Positions 44,345-54,960 are shown, counted from the stretch's first letter. The stretch is DNA of 64,000 nucleotides from Maniola hyperantus (GCF_902806685.2 NC_048537.1:12794720-12858719), one strand, 5' to 3'. A program made the numbers and translations. The notes: generated by a model from the letters alone, not told the origin.

Positions 44345-44670
44345 AAGAACCAAAGCTACGGACAAAGATCAATGGGTGGTGAAGCTGAAGTGGCAATGGG
44401 TCTAGCACTTAGATAGTTACGTTAGTCTAGGGAACTCTTTGATTTTCCGGGATAAAAAGTAGCACTCTCCAGGTCTTTATCTGTATAGGTATTCATGCAA
44501 AAATCACGTCAATCCATTGCACCGTTGCGACGTGATCGAAGGACAAACCAATAAACCAACAAACAAATACACTTTCGCATTTATAATAAGGGTACTCATT
44601 CATAGTTCACAGAAATGATAGACGTTGGGGTCCCAACTTCCCAAGGTGCTGGAATAGCAACTTAGCTAGC
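44345..44670 (+). pseudogene. RTE-type LINE relic split by a HelB insertion
   Basis: 44345-44425 carries GAAGCTGAAGTGGCAATGGG, which encodes KLKWQW. 44600-44670 carries CATAGTTCACAGAAATGATA and GACGTTGGGGTCCCAA, the next block of the same element (compare 3675). A HelB repeat (minus, 44430-44597) sits between them. Confidence 0.6.
44430..44597 (-). mobile_element. HelB Helitron-type repeat inside the RTE relic
   Basis: GGAACTCTTTGATTTTCCGG to CGCATTTATAATAAGGGTA; the hairpin/CTAG end is missing. Confidence 0.65.
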
Positions 44671-45357
44671 AGATTGACAGATAGAGACACTCTCGCATTT
44701 TATAGTAATTAATATAAATTCTGTGATAGCATCAAAATAGTAGCCAAAAATGTCCACGAACATATTATCGTGGAAACAATAAAAATATGGCTCTAAATAA
44801 AAAATACCCTATTATCCAACCGTTCGATATTTCAATCGGCAAAGTATGCGACATAAAGTACGTCGCACGGTAGCCGGTATAATCGCGCGGCGGTGTGTGC
44901 GTTAAGCCGAATGCATGCCTCAAATTGGGCTGAAGTGCAGATAATCTCCCAATGATTGATGAAGGAGCTACCCTCCGGTCGGCTTTCGAGATATGTAATT
45001 CTTAACTCGTTTCTCCTTTGTGCTAAAGGAATCAGAATAATAAATATGTTTTGGATTAATCCGCCGGCTGGTTTTATATTATAAATGGAGAGCGTAATGC
45101 AATATAGGCACAGTATTTTTTTAAAACTTATTCTTTTCTTTGCAATTCAAAAAATTGTGACAGGTAGTCTATCTGTTTATAAGACTGTGCGTGGATTACG
45201 AAAAACTACTGACCCGATTAAGATAAAAGTACCTACCTATTATTCCAATTAGAAATCGTACTTTTAAGTATAGATAGTTTCTTGAACAATGATTAAAAAC
45301 AATATCCTCTTTCTGGTGCTGTCGAGTGAAAACGGTTCACACAACCCGATATACGTC
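44671..45357. other. Repeat-poor island with a palindromic K50 site
   Basis: 44830-45075 matches no repeat family here. It contains the 10-base palindrome GGATTAATCC (45053-45062), two K50-type sites head to head. No gene. Confidence 0.35.
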
Positions 45358-45474
45358 CTATGGTACGCGACAGGTCGAGGTGGCACTCGGGGAGATAGAG
45401 GTAACCCAGTGCGGGTGACGTGCGGGTGGGCGGGGCATCCCCCCGATTGCCATCTAAACTTGTCGCGGACTATA
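45358..45474. mobile_element. MITE P2, both arms
   Basis: GTACGCGACAGGTCGAGGTG on the left; TTGCCATCTAAACTTGTCGCG on the right is its imperfect complement; ends in TATA. Confidence 0.7.
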
Positions 45475-46814
45475 TATCATCTGAATTTTACAAGGGCAAA
45501 GCCGAAGGCAAAAGTTATTATTTTAAATCTCCGCATTTAATCAGGTTATGTACCTAGTTATGCAATGTTTGACACCGTCAACTATGTTTTTTACCTCGAC
45601 TGTCCTTAAAATGAACTGAGGGTAGGTACCACTACGCCAACAAGAAGCTCAAAAGTCTAGAATCCAGACCCATAAAGCTAGTTACATACAAAAATGCCAA
45701 TAAAGTCATCCGTTGTTCAATAACTACTGCATACCTAACTCATACATTAAATAAAAGCAACGTACCTAAACCATAATATTTAAAACGTTAAGCCTGCTTA
45801 TCCCGCCTGCATTACTGTCGGGTTGATCCGTGGATTATCTTTAGATTTGACTAGGACTGTCCACACTGGGAACCTAAAGTAACAGAAGCCAATTTAAACC
45901 ATTACCGATTGTAATAGGGACATTTTTAACGTGGACGATATTGGCACTTAAATTTTTTGCGTATGTAATCATTTATTTTTGAATTATATCAGGTGGATAT
46001 ATTTAAGTATTTTCGTATTAGGTATATTGTTCGTAGCAAATATTTTTTGATCATAATGATACCTGTCGTAATAATATCATCATTATTAAAGAATACAGGT
46101 TAATCCAATAATAAAAATGAAAATCCTATAAGGCGCATTCATCAAAAGAATTTGCTTGCATAACCTAAAGTAATTAAGTTAATGACTCTATCAGGATTTC
46201 AGGAAGTTAAAATTCTGCATAGGTACGCACAAAATTCCAGTCATATATTTTCTCGGAATCTTGTTCGAAAATAGTCCAATTGAATTCAATTTCATTAAAT
46301 TAACATCATCGTCATCATGTTCAAAATAATCACTTAAACCAGTAAAATGCTTGACGTGTTGTATTATTTTAAATATCAACTACGATCATAAAATTATTTG
46401 ATTACGAACCAGCTTAGCTAATAGGTACCATTACCATTCCTAGAAGTAGGTAAGTACAAATTTAACGCAGGATTTAGAAAATAGATAAAAATCCGTACAA
46501 AAGTAGAATATAAGATTCTAGATAAATCCGGTTTTAACCGCTTATTTCTAGTCAGAACTTCTAAGACCTCGACTCGGCTAACAAAGAGCTCGACATGTGG
46601 AGAGGCACACACTGTGAGCAAAGATTCACGTTCCTACCCGCCTAAATAACAAAAATATGCCTACCATAATTTTTTATAAGAAATCAGGATCCTTCACAAT
46701 TCACACTGTAAGAATTTCTTATAAGAAAGACATCACAGCACATGCATAAAATTATCTAGAAAACTCAGAGAGAAATGCTTCTTTTAAAGCATATAGCATG
46801 GGAGGAGAATCTTA
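45475..46814. other. Gene-free AT-rich sequence
   Basis: An imperfect hairpin (TTATAAGAAAT / ATTTCTTATAA) lies at 46674-46726. Otherwise nothing recognised. Confidence 0.35.
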
Positions 46815-46965
46815 AAACGAGAAGGATTTAGTGCGGATTGGTAGCCTTCACACCTTTAAGAACATTATGCGGAACTCTCGGGCATTCAAGTTTCCTCACG
46901 ACGTTCTCGGTCACCGGAAGCAAGTGATATTCAATTCCTTAAAAAGTATCTCCGAAAATAAAAAA
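46815..46965 (-). mobile_element. tRNA-derived SINE, body relic
   Basis: GTGCGGATTGGTAGCCTTCA, TTTCCTCACGACGTTCTCGG; both head and tail are missing. Confidence 0.6.
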
Positions 46966-47008
46966 ATATCCTCAGTGAAAATATACCTAGACTCTACATC
47001 ACACAAAG

Positions 47009-47192
47009 TACAGTACACGGCCAAAAGTGATGAACATCGATCTTTAGCAGAAGATAGCAGATTAGTAGAGCACTGTCTCGGTCGTTGAGACCGACAAAAC
47101 GTCATATGGATATGAGTGACAGAGACAACACTCTGCAAACCCGAAATGTCATTCTAAAGGCCGATGTTCATCACTTTAGGCCGCGTACTGTA
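47009..47192. mobile_element. Palindromic MITE P1
   Basis: TACAGTACACGGCCAAAAG to GGCCGCGTACTGTA; inner arms ATCTTTAGCAGAAGATAGC and GAGACAACACTCTGC pair imperfectly. Confidence 0.7.
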
Positions 47193-47436
47193 AAAAGTGT
47201 ATTTGCAAGGGCATAATAATGTAGTAAGTAGTTTGTAACCCTTAAGAAGTTCACGTTCAATTGACGCCAAATAATTTCTGATGCATACATAGAAACACCC
47301 GAGAAACGTCTGTATCATACTAGAGCAGATGGATAAAAGCCAGGACAATCCAAAACAAATTTGGACGTGTGGTAGGACGAAATATTAGAAACACACATCC
47401 AAGGAAAATGTACCACACATAGGTACACCTAAGTAG

Positions 47437-47550
47437 CGACTGATCCGGATCAAAGGATTAGGCACCGCTGCCCACCGGCCGGATACATCTCCAACGAGAT
47501 TACTTCCATCCGGATTTAGTTGAATAACTTGATACGGATTTATACCATAA
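47437..47550 (+). repeat. GGATTA-bearing 105-base repeat, copy 1
   Basis: CGACTGATCCGGATCAAAGG, ACCGCTGCCCACC, GATACATCTCCAACG and CTTGATACGGATTTATACC. GGATTA at 47455-47460. Partner at 48132-48240. Confidence 0.6.
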
Positions 47551-47639
47551 TGAAATTTTCAGATAACAAAATATAACCAACCCCTTAAACATCATCATCA
47601 TCAACCCAAGATGATGATCATATTTAAAGAGAATGAGAA

Positions 47640-47829
47640 GGGGACAAATTCACGGTTTTCAGCTTTTCCCCCTTATGTCTGCTATAAGACCTGCCTATTT
47701 GCCAATTTTCATGATTCTAGGTCAACGGGAAGTACCCTGTAGGTTTCTTGACAGACCGACAGACAGAGCGACAACAAAGTGATCCTATAAGAGTGCCGTT
47801 TTTCCTTTTGAAGTACGGAACCCTAAAAA
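47640..47829 (+). repeat. F3 family repeat, 3' half
   Basis: CAAATTCACGGTTTTCAGC to GAAGTACGGAACCCTAAAAAC; 5'-truncated. Confidence 0.65.
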
Positions 47830-48131
47830 CGCGAAAAAAATATTAAAAATTCCTATAATTTTGTAAAAGTTTACGATATATTGCAAATAAAACATCTGAC
47901 TGACTCTAGACGTCAACTAGCGTTGCGTAAGTAGGCAACTCGGAGTCAGTGCCATGTCGTAGATGGGACATTGACCCGAGTTTTGCACGCTATACATTGC
48001 GGGTTTGAAAAATATTAAATCACTAAAACTACAAAATGAGGCAAATTGTTATTGGTATTGAATTGTATTTAGGTAGCATAATAATAAAGTTTTTGATAGC
48101 TTTCTGGTTACACCCTGTATACTATCTAAGC

Positions 48132-48240
48132 AGCGGCTGATCTGGCTCAGGGGATTAAGGACCGCTGCCCACTGCCCGAGATACATCTCCGTGGGGATTA
48201 CTCCAATCCAGATTTAGGTGAATAACTGGCTACGGATTTA
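48132..48240 (+). repeat. GGATTA-bearing 105-base repeat, copy 2
   Basis: GCGGCTGATCTGGCTCAGGG, ACCGCTGCCCACTGCC, GATACATCTCCGTGG and CTGGCTACGGATTTAAATC. GGATTA at 48152-48157 and 48195-48200. Confidence 0.6.
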
Positions 48241-48340
48241 AATCTTAATCTTCTCCGTACCTTATAATAGACTTTACAAATCTAAAGCTTTATAATATCG
48301 ATATTAGGTATTTAGTGACGATCAAGACAATTGCCCCTAG

Positions 48341-48522
48341 TACAGTACGCGGCAGAAAGTAATGTACATCGACCTTTAGAAGGAGATAGCGGATTTGTAG
48401 AGCTTTGTCTCCGCGTTGAGACCGACAAAACGTCATATAGGTATGAGTGACAGAGACAACGTTCTACAAAGCCGAAATGTCATTTAAAGGCCGATGTACA
48501 TTATTTTCTGCCGCGTACTGTA
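48341..48522. mobile_element. Palindromic MITE P1, best copy
   Basis: Starts TACAGTACGCGGCAGAAAG and ends CTGCCGCGTACTGTA. Long inner arms also pair (TAGAAGGAGATAGCGGATTTG...; ...CGATGTACATTA). TA-bounded; non-coding. Confidence 0.78.
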
Positions 48523-48539
48523 GGAGCTAAACTTTTTAC

Positions 48540-48665
48540 ACGACTGCCCAAAAAAAGGAGTGTAATGTTTTCAGAGTTAAGGTATGTATGTGAGTTTCTT
48601 TAATCCACCATAATTTCTAAATGCCTGAACAGCTTTGCATGTACTTATGTGTCGTTAGAATGCTT
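48540..48665 (+). repeat. Dispersed 'CGACTGCCCA' repeat, copy 1
   Basis: CGACTGCCCAAAAAAAGGAG, GTGAGTTTCTTTAATCC and TTCTAAATGCCTGAACAGC recur at 62199-62315, outside the big intron. Confidence 0.55.
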
Positions 48666-49326
48666 ACAGCATCCTGAGTCCAAGTCCTGAGTGGCACTAG
48701 CTATTTTTTTCACAATAGAATATGGCGTCTGTATGGCGCCTTTTTCAAATTTGTATTTTTTTACTTTTTAGATCGTTTTTTTTGGCAGGCAGTTATGACT
48801 TGTTTAAGACTAAATTCAAAGTCGAGTTCCTCCATACTCTACATCCTCTACAGCCAGCGCCCCTAGAAAAACCTTGATGATGTGAAAATCGATAATACAG
48901 AGTAGATTTTCAAAAAGCTTTAGGTCGCTTGTAGTCTGACGTTATAATTTAAAAACACACGCAAAACCATAAAAGTTTTAGAGATGGGCAAACTTGTACT
49001 AAGGATAGATAAGTCATGTTTTGTGACCATTTACAGCAATAGTTTATACCATTGATATTACATTGTAATCCAACATGTTCGACATGTAACGCATAAAAAT
49101 AAACTCTATCTGATAATCGTGTCGAAATGTCAACCAAATAAGGCTTTCGTTACATTCATCAAACCAGCAGATGCACACGGTTTTGTTGAAGGTTGACATT
49201 TCTAGTTGTATTCATAATGAAAGCTTTTTTTAAAGATAAGATTTAAATAACTTATCATAATTTTTTAATACCGAAAAAAATAGAACAAAGCGTCAGCAAT
49301 ACAATATATAGATAGATATATGTGGA
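48666..49326. other. Gene-free AT-rich sequence
   Basis: Nothing recognised. Confidence 0.4.
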
Positions 49327-49358
49327 TATAGTCCGCGACAGGTTTAGATGGCAATCAC
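49327..49358. repeat. MITE P2, single arm
   Basis: TAGTCCGCGACAGGTTTAGA then TGGCAATCAC; no second arm. Confidence 0.45.
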
Positions 49359-50041
49359 TTAATGCGTGCACGAAATCGAATCCGCGATGCCCCGAAGACG
49401 AGGTCACCTTTCAACCGCTCATAGCCGCTACCTTACCTAGTTAGTAGGTAAATACCTACCAATAAAAAATAAAAAACTTAATGCAAAATTCGAAGATAGT
49501 GTTTGCGCAAAATCTCACACACACAGGCGAGAAGGGTAGAGCGTGTGAGTGGGGCGGATTAGCGCTAAGTCGGATTACTCGACCGTCGGATCTGAATTGT
49601 GTTCCGAGGTCGGGAATATTAAGGATGTTCGCATGCGGGGAATCGAAGTTGAACAAATAAAATTGCGAAAATTCATTTATTTTCTTTATAGTGACACAGG
49701 ATTAATAGCTTTAATTCTGCAATGATATAAAATCGCAATAAAAAAATTAATACAATGATATTATTTTGATATTCTTATCAGTGAATAACGTATTCCAAAT
49801 AGGTACAATAATATATTCGCAGAATATTATTTCAATAAAAAATATATAATTTATGGAACAAATATTTTGAATTCATTAAAACTTTATAGATAACATTATA
49901 TTAAATCTATACACACTAAGCTGATTCTCACTTTTGTGAATAAATTTATCTTTAAAAATAAATTCTATTCTATTCTAAACGACATCAGAAAAATCACTTT
50001 ATTTAGTAGGTATAGTGAATCGACACAACACTGTAAAAATT
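49359..50041. other. Gene-free sequence with GGATTA sites
   Basis: GGATTA at 49556-49561, 49572-49577 and 49699-49704. The surrounding 49500-49640 is GC-richer. No gene. Confidence 0.35.
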
Positions 50042-50165
50042 ATCAAGACGTACTCAGAGTCGCTTAATCGTTACCTAAGTTTAGTAAAAACGAGACAGAG
50101 CTATATATCTCACATAAATCTGTCTCGTTTTAACTCAATCTTAAGTAACGATTAGCGACACTGAG
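50042..50165. mobile_element. Palindromic MITE P3, shorter copy
   Basis: AGAGTCGCTTAATCGTTACC pairs with GTAACGATTAGCGACACTG. The core AACGAGACAGAGCTATATAT is the reverse complement of the core at 52184-52232. Confidence 0.65.
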
Positions 50166-50469
50166 GACTGCTGTAAGATCAAGTAATAGAAGAGAAGCAA
50201 GTTCTGGCATATTATTTTCGTCGTAACCGACTTTTCCAGAAAAGGAATAATAAAAACCATAGGTGTACGTTAGATTTTTTTTATTAATTTTATGGGAACT
50301 CTCTAGGATACAATATCTATCCTTAAAATCATTTACGGACCGTGAAAAAGTAACAAGCAAAGAGAGAGAGACATAGGTATTCCGCTAGTTTATCCAAATA
50401 AGGAAATCAATGCAAATGTCGGACGTCAGGGTAGTATGTGTTTATTACAGACAGATAGATACACCTTTT

Positions 50470-50740
50470 TTATAAACGTCGTGTCCCAAAAGCTGATCCA
50501 CGCGTCTGGTGACCCAAGAGCTGGTGCTTATTTCGCTCAACGGTTGAGCCTTGCCGTTCAGCGAGGTAATAGCGCCAGTGTTTTGAGCACAATGCCCATA
50601 AATGACCATTTGGACGGCGTATATTTTTTGTAAATATAATTTTTTTAGTGATAAGTTTTTCTGTATGTATATACTATATATAGTTTTTTTTTTGTTGTAT
50701 TGACCTGTAAATTTATAAACAAATTAAATGAATTTATCCT
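50470..50740 (+). pseudogene. C-terminal tail of the 'PRAGAYFAQR' mobile-element protein, copy 2
   Basis: The frame reads VVSQKLIHASGDPRAGAYFA, then QRLSLAVQRGNSASVLSTMP and a stop at 50633. The 3' region has a T-run and ATTAAATGAA near 50725. Homologous to 2255-2467; the conserved Gly-Asp-Pro-Arg-Ala-Gly and Gln-Arg-Gly-Asn-Ser/Ala-Ala-Ser motifs argue for a real protein end. Parent element unknown. Confidence 0.55.
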
Positions 50741-51527
50741 TTCTCATTTATAATGTTTTGTATTATGGATATCGTCTGATTATCCATAGGAGGAAAACAG
50801 TGGGAATGTCGGTGTGAGGGTAGGGGTAGTTCTGCTTTATCTGCGCACGACACGAGTTTGATCCGGCGGGCTGATCCGGATAATCGCGCTCCCTGTAGCT
50901 GTGTGCATCGATTCTACATCTAGGGTGACCTCCTCGCGTCGCATTCAAATGTTTTCAAAATATCAGACACTTCATTTCTTATACCTACTATACCTAAACA
51001 GTCAGACTATTTACTAGCAGTATGTTTACCCGGATGTGGAAAACGATGCAAATATCGGTACAGAGGTAGAGTAGGTACTACGACGATAGTTCTGCTTTAT
51101 CTGCGCGCGACACGAGTTTGATCCGGCGGGCTGATCCGGATAATCGCGCTCCCTGTAGCTGTGTGCATCGATTCTACATCTAGGGTGACCTCCTCGCGTC
51201 GCATTCAAATGTTTTCAAAATATCAGACACTTCATTTCTTATACCTACTATACCTAAACAGTCAGACTATTTACTAGTAGTATGTTTACCCGGATGTGGA
51301 AAACGATGCAAATATCGGTACAGAGGTAGAGTAGGTACTACGGTCTACGACGATAGTTCTGCTTTATCTGCGCGCGACACGAGTTTGATCCGGCGGGCTA
51401 ATCCGGATAATCCGCGCTCCCTGTTGCAGTGTGCATCGATTTTACATCTAGGCCCTAGGTTCTAGGGTGACCTCCTCGCATCGCTTTCAAATGTTTTCGA
51501 AATTTTATCAGACACTTTGCAATTACT

Positions 51528-51804
51528 TCTTTTTCTAGTGCCTCTCCATTACTGAAGGTCAGCAGTCAGTTTTTTAAACTTCTCCCTGTCCATGGCTAGG
51601 CGGAATAGTTCTCCGACTGTTTTTATGCCAGTCCACTCCCTGATGTTACGTAGCCATGACTTCTTTCTTCTTCCCACCCCTCTTTTCCCAGCTATTTTAC
51701 CCATCATGATTGTCTGCAGCAGGCGGTACCTATCGTGTCGCAAAATATGGCCCAGGTACGAGATCTTACGCTGCTTGATGGTTTTAACTAACTCGGTCTT
51801 TTTC
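51528..51804 (-). pseudogene. RTE-like LINE 3' end inserted in the array, with 10-base target duplication
   Basis: The minus frame reads KKTELVKTIKQRKISYLGHI, then LRHDRYRLLQTIMMGKIAGK, RGVGRRKKSWLRNIREWTG and a stop after TADLQ. This is the tail of a LINE ORF2, intact over about 84 codons, with a very short 3' region ending in an A/G-rich run. TGCAATTACT flanks it at 51518-51527 and 51805-51814. Heavily 5'-truncated: only the last 277 bases landed. Confidence 0.8.
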
Positions 51805-51934
51805 TGCAATTACTACAAACAGTCAATGTATTTACTAGTAGGTAGGTATGCTTTCCCGGATGTGGAAAACAATGCAAATATCGGTATAGGGGAGGGAAGG
51901 AAGTTTTGTTTTATCTACGTACGACATGGATTTG

Positions 51935-52122
51935 ATCGTGCGGATTGGCAGACTTGGCATTGTCAGAAATGCAGGATTCCTCACGATGTTTTTCTTAACC
52001 GTTAAAGCATATTGTGATGTCATTGCTTAAAACGCACATAAAAGGTAGAGATGCGTGTCTGGGATCGAACCTCCGACTTCCTGAATAGAAGGCCGACGTG
52101 TAGCCGCTTGGCTGTCACTGCA
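51935..52122 (-). mobile_element. tRNA-derived SINE relic in the array
   Basis: GTGCGGATTGGCAGACTTGG, CCTCACGATGTTTTTCTTAA, GGGATCGAACCTCCGAC; the tail and part of the body are missing. Confidence 0.65.
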
Positions 52123-52130
52123 CTTAGGCT

Positions 52131-52272
52131 GAGATCTATAGAGCGCACTTAGACTTTGCTCAAACTTAAGATTGAGTTAAAAAGAGACAAATTTATGTGA
52201 GAGATATAGCTCTGTCTCGTTTTAACTCTGTCTTAAGTCTAAGTTAAGTCAGAGTGCGCTCTATAGATCTCA
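52131..52272. mobile_element. Palindromic MITE P3, full copy
   Basis: TGAGATCTATAGAGCGCACT on the left is complemented by AGTGCGCTCTATAGATCTCA on the right. Inner arms ACTTAAGATTGAGTTAAAA and TTTTAACTCTGTCTTAAGT also pair. Related to 50042-50165. Confidence 0.8.
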
Positions 52273-52476
52273 CCCTTAGTGCGACGTACTACCTACTATA
52301 GGTATTATAGGAGGCTGGTAGATCTGTATTATCTTTTGGCGACACGAGCCTGATAAGCGGAATCATCCGGATAATCCGTACCAGTGTGTATAATATCGAT
52401 TTGTTCAGTTCCGCTTTCATTTCATTTTGAATTAATTCTTATTAAGCTTTTGTAGTCAACAATACCTACTAAAGCT

Positions 52477-52668
52477 AAGTGTCCACTAGCAAGAAAACTT
52501 GCAGAATTCAACCATCATCATGTCAATGTACTGCAAGTTACTAGTTACCGTTGCTGCAGTTAAAAAGTTGCTATAGGACTTGCTGTAAATGTGTGCACAG
52601 AACAAGTGACGTGCGAGTGATTTGCTAGGGCCACTTTTGCAAGTTATATTGTTAGTGGACACTTGACA
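52477..52668. mobile_element. MITE-like element with AAGTGTCCACTAGCAA ends
   Basis: AAGTGTCCACTAGCAA near 52480 pairs with TTGTTAGTGGACACTT ending at 52666 (15 of 16). Sits between array units 5 and 6. Confidence 0.65.
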
Positions 52669-53285
52669 TACTTAAGATTCAGTTAATATTGCTCCAAGAC
52701 TTCAACTACTAGTTATTCGCGAGTAAAATGGGTACAGTACAAACTACTTACTGTATTTCATATTTTTTAATATTATAAACCTAATGCCAACTAGGTAGGA
52801 ATACTATAAGCAAGGTGGATAGGTATACCTAGTTCCGTTTTATCTCTGGTCGACACGGGTCGGATCCGGCGGAATAATCCCGACTATCACGATCCCCATG
52901 TGTGTTTCAACGTTGTATTGATTTATTCCGCACGTAACAGCATTTTTTTTAATTATTAGCTCCGATTATGCACTTTATCTTTGATTTAAGCAGAGTTTTA
53001 TTTGTCAAAGTACGGTCTATAAATGCAGAGTATCTACAAATTAAGTACTTACTGTATGTATCTCATAATTTTATTAGTGTGAACCTAGTGAAACTAGGAA
53101 TACTATAAGCAAAGGCGGATAGGTAGTTTCGCTTTATCTCCGGTCGACACGGGTCGGATCCGGCGGGATAATCCGGATTATCGGGGTCCCCATGTGTGTT
53201 ACAACGTTGTATCGATTTATTCCGCATGTGTGAGCATTTTTTCAAAGTTTAATTGCTCCGATTATGCATATGCCCTTTGATGTTT

Positions 53286-54109
53286 TTATACATTGCACAT
53301 TGAAAACTTTGGTGAGTTTTACAAAGTATCATAAAAATGTCGAAAAGGTCCCTACTTCTAGATAACGAAACTGCCCCCGATAGTAGATAATTAGCTCGAT
53401 TCTTAGTTATTTGAGAGTTTACATATTTGAAAAAAGTGTCCGGAGACAACTTTTTCAAAGCGATAGGTACGAGTATATATAGGAACCTGTCTCAGTTGAA
53501 AAATTTTAGTGACTTTTACTATCAAAAAAATTATGCAAAAATTTATATACTATGTGTTTATTTAATATTTGAATTAGATCCGTCTTTAGTTTACATATTA
53601 AATAAAGTCTCGGACCCACATAAAGCGCAACGCGACGCGACGCGACGGCGCGGGCGACTGACGCGACGACCGACGTCACGATAGAATGCTGAACTGATGC
53701 GTACGCGTGTACGAAATACGAATGATTGCAATGCACGGAATTGTATGAAGCACGACCAAATGCAACAGTATGAACGCCTTTGATTCAAATTTCTATAAGA
53801 GCTGCGTCAGACAGGTTTCTGTAGCGCATCATGACCGTCACGCGTTTTGTTTGACCAAACCTGAGGATTTACCCAAACCGTTTCGAATTGAATGAAATAG
53901 TGGGCAATTTTAATATAGGCTGCACAATGCACATCTTTCTACCTAACTAAAACGTCGCGAAGATGATCCTATTATACCTTAGGTAAAACCTATAAAATCA
54001 CAAATCCATACATAGTATAAATCCATAGTATTCGTTAAAACTATACTATATATATACTAGGTAAGGTATATACTATTATACTACATATTTACTATTTTAC
54101 TATAATATT
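53286..54109. other. Gene-free sequence
   Basis: 53625-53690 is a GC-rich (CGACG)n-like run that opens chance frames. AT-rich TATACTA repeats at 54040-54105. CACGCGTTTTGTTTGACCA at 53838 echoes 38056. Confidence 0.4.
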
Positions 54110-54318
54110 ATAAATGCGAAAGTGTGTCTGTCTGTGTCTTTCTGTCTGCTAGCTTTTCATAGCCTATCCGTTCAATCGATTTTGTCGAAATTTGGTACAG
54201 AGATAGCTTGCATCCCCAGGAAGGACACAGACTACTTTTTATTCCAGAAAATCAAAGAGATCTCACGGAATTTTTAGAAACCTAAATGCACGCGGACGAA
54301 GTCATGGGCATCATCTAG
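54110..54318 (+). mobile_element. HelA Helitron-type repeat, full length
   Basis: CTATAATATTATAAATGCG start, TTTGGTACAGAGATAGCTTG interior, end GACGAAGTCATGGGCATCAT-CTAG/T. Confidence 0.75.
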
Positions 54319-54837
54319 TTTCTGTATAATTTTACTGATCAGCAATTCTTTAATATAAGTAGGTATGCATACGGGTGTGCTATCCAAAAATATGAGACAT
54401 TAAAAAAATAAATCGGCTTATCTTTATAAAACCGGCTTTCCACAGCGTAGAGTCAACAGATACATTTAAGAAATCAAAGTCTTCAATAATAATTTATATT
54501 TTATAAAAAAAATATTATGTTAATTAATGACTATCACCTTCAACGAAAAATACAAGTCTGTTGACTAATTAATGAATACATAAATTATTCATTACTAGCC
54601 CGTGCTAAGTTGCTAATCCAAAATTTGATTTTATTTTTTGAAATGTAGTATAATAAAAATATTAAGGATTTTATCGTAATCATAATCAAAATCACTTAGT
54701 TATAATGCTGGAGGTCAAATAAAATGCGGTAAATAATATGCGATATATTTATAAATTATACATAATATTATTAATCAGAGATGACCGTATATCTTTGCAA
54801 AATATAAAGGTATTAGCAATGTTATCTACAACATAAA
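54319..54837. other. Gene-free AT-rich sequence
   Basis: Nothing recognised. Confidence 0.4.
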
Positions 54838-54960
54838 TGCGGTGGTCTCAATGAGGTTTTAGATTTAATTTAATTTATTTTAGTTTTAATTTAATGTTGA
54901 TTTTTTTTAGATTTAAGTTTATTAATAGTTTATATATGTCATTATTATTACATTTAAGTA
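54838..54960 (+). repeat. 3' end of the 'PRAGSYLGQR' element, copy 3
   Basis: GGTCTCAATGAGGTTTTAGA then TTTAATTTAATTTATTTTAG matches 2398-2440; only the last few codons and the 3' untranslated part are present. Confidence 0.5.

Larger units (their letters stand above)
50775..53285. repeat. Array of a 260-300 base unit carrying TAATCC/GGATTA palindromes, seven copies, three insertions
   Basis: The anchor GATCCGGCGGG lies at about 50860, 51120 and 51387 (periods 260 and 267, the latter with a 7-base insertion). A degenerate fourth unit is near 51830-51930. Diverged units follow at about 52345, 52862 and 53154. Units 1-3 are near identical (GCTTTATCTGCGCGCGACAC, GTGTGCATCGATTCTACATC). Units 6 and 7 share about 230 bases including GGAATACTATAAGCAA and GTTGTATTGATTTATTCCGC. 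Exact K50-type sites: TAATCC at 51399, 51408, 52372, 52875 and 53169; GGATTA at 53175. Unit 7 has the perfect palindrome GATAATCCGGATTATC (53167-53182). Interrupted by a LINE end (51528-51804), a SINE (51935-52122) and MITE P3 (52131-52272). No coding. Confidence 0.75.

Noticed and set aside
50775..51517. CRISPR array
   Set aside because: Units are 260 bases with no short repeat/spacer pattern, and the genome is eukaryotic.
53591..53788. Arg/Ser-rich frames near 53.6 kb
   Set aside because: Come from a (CGACG)n-like GC-rich run; no protein family.
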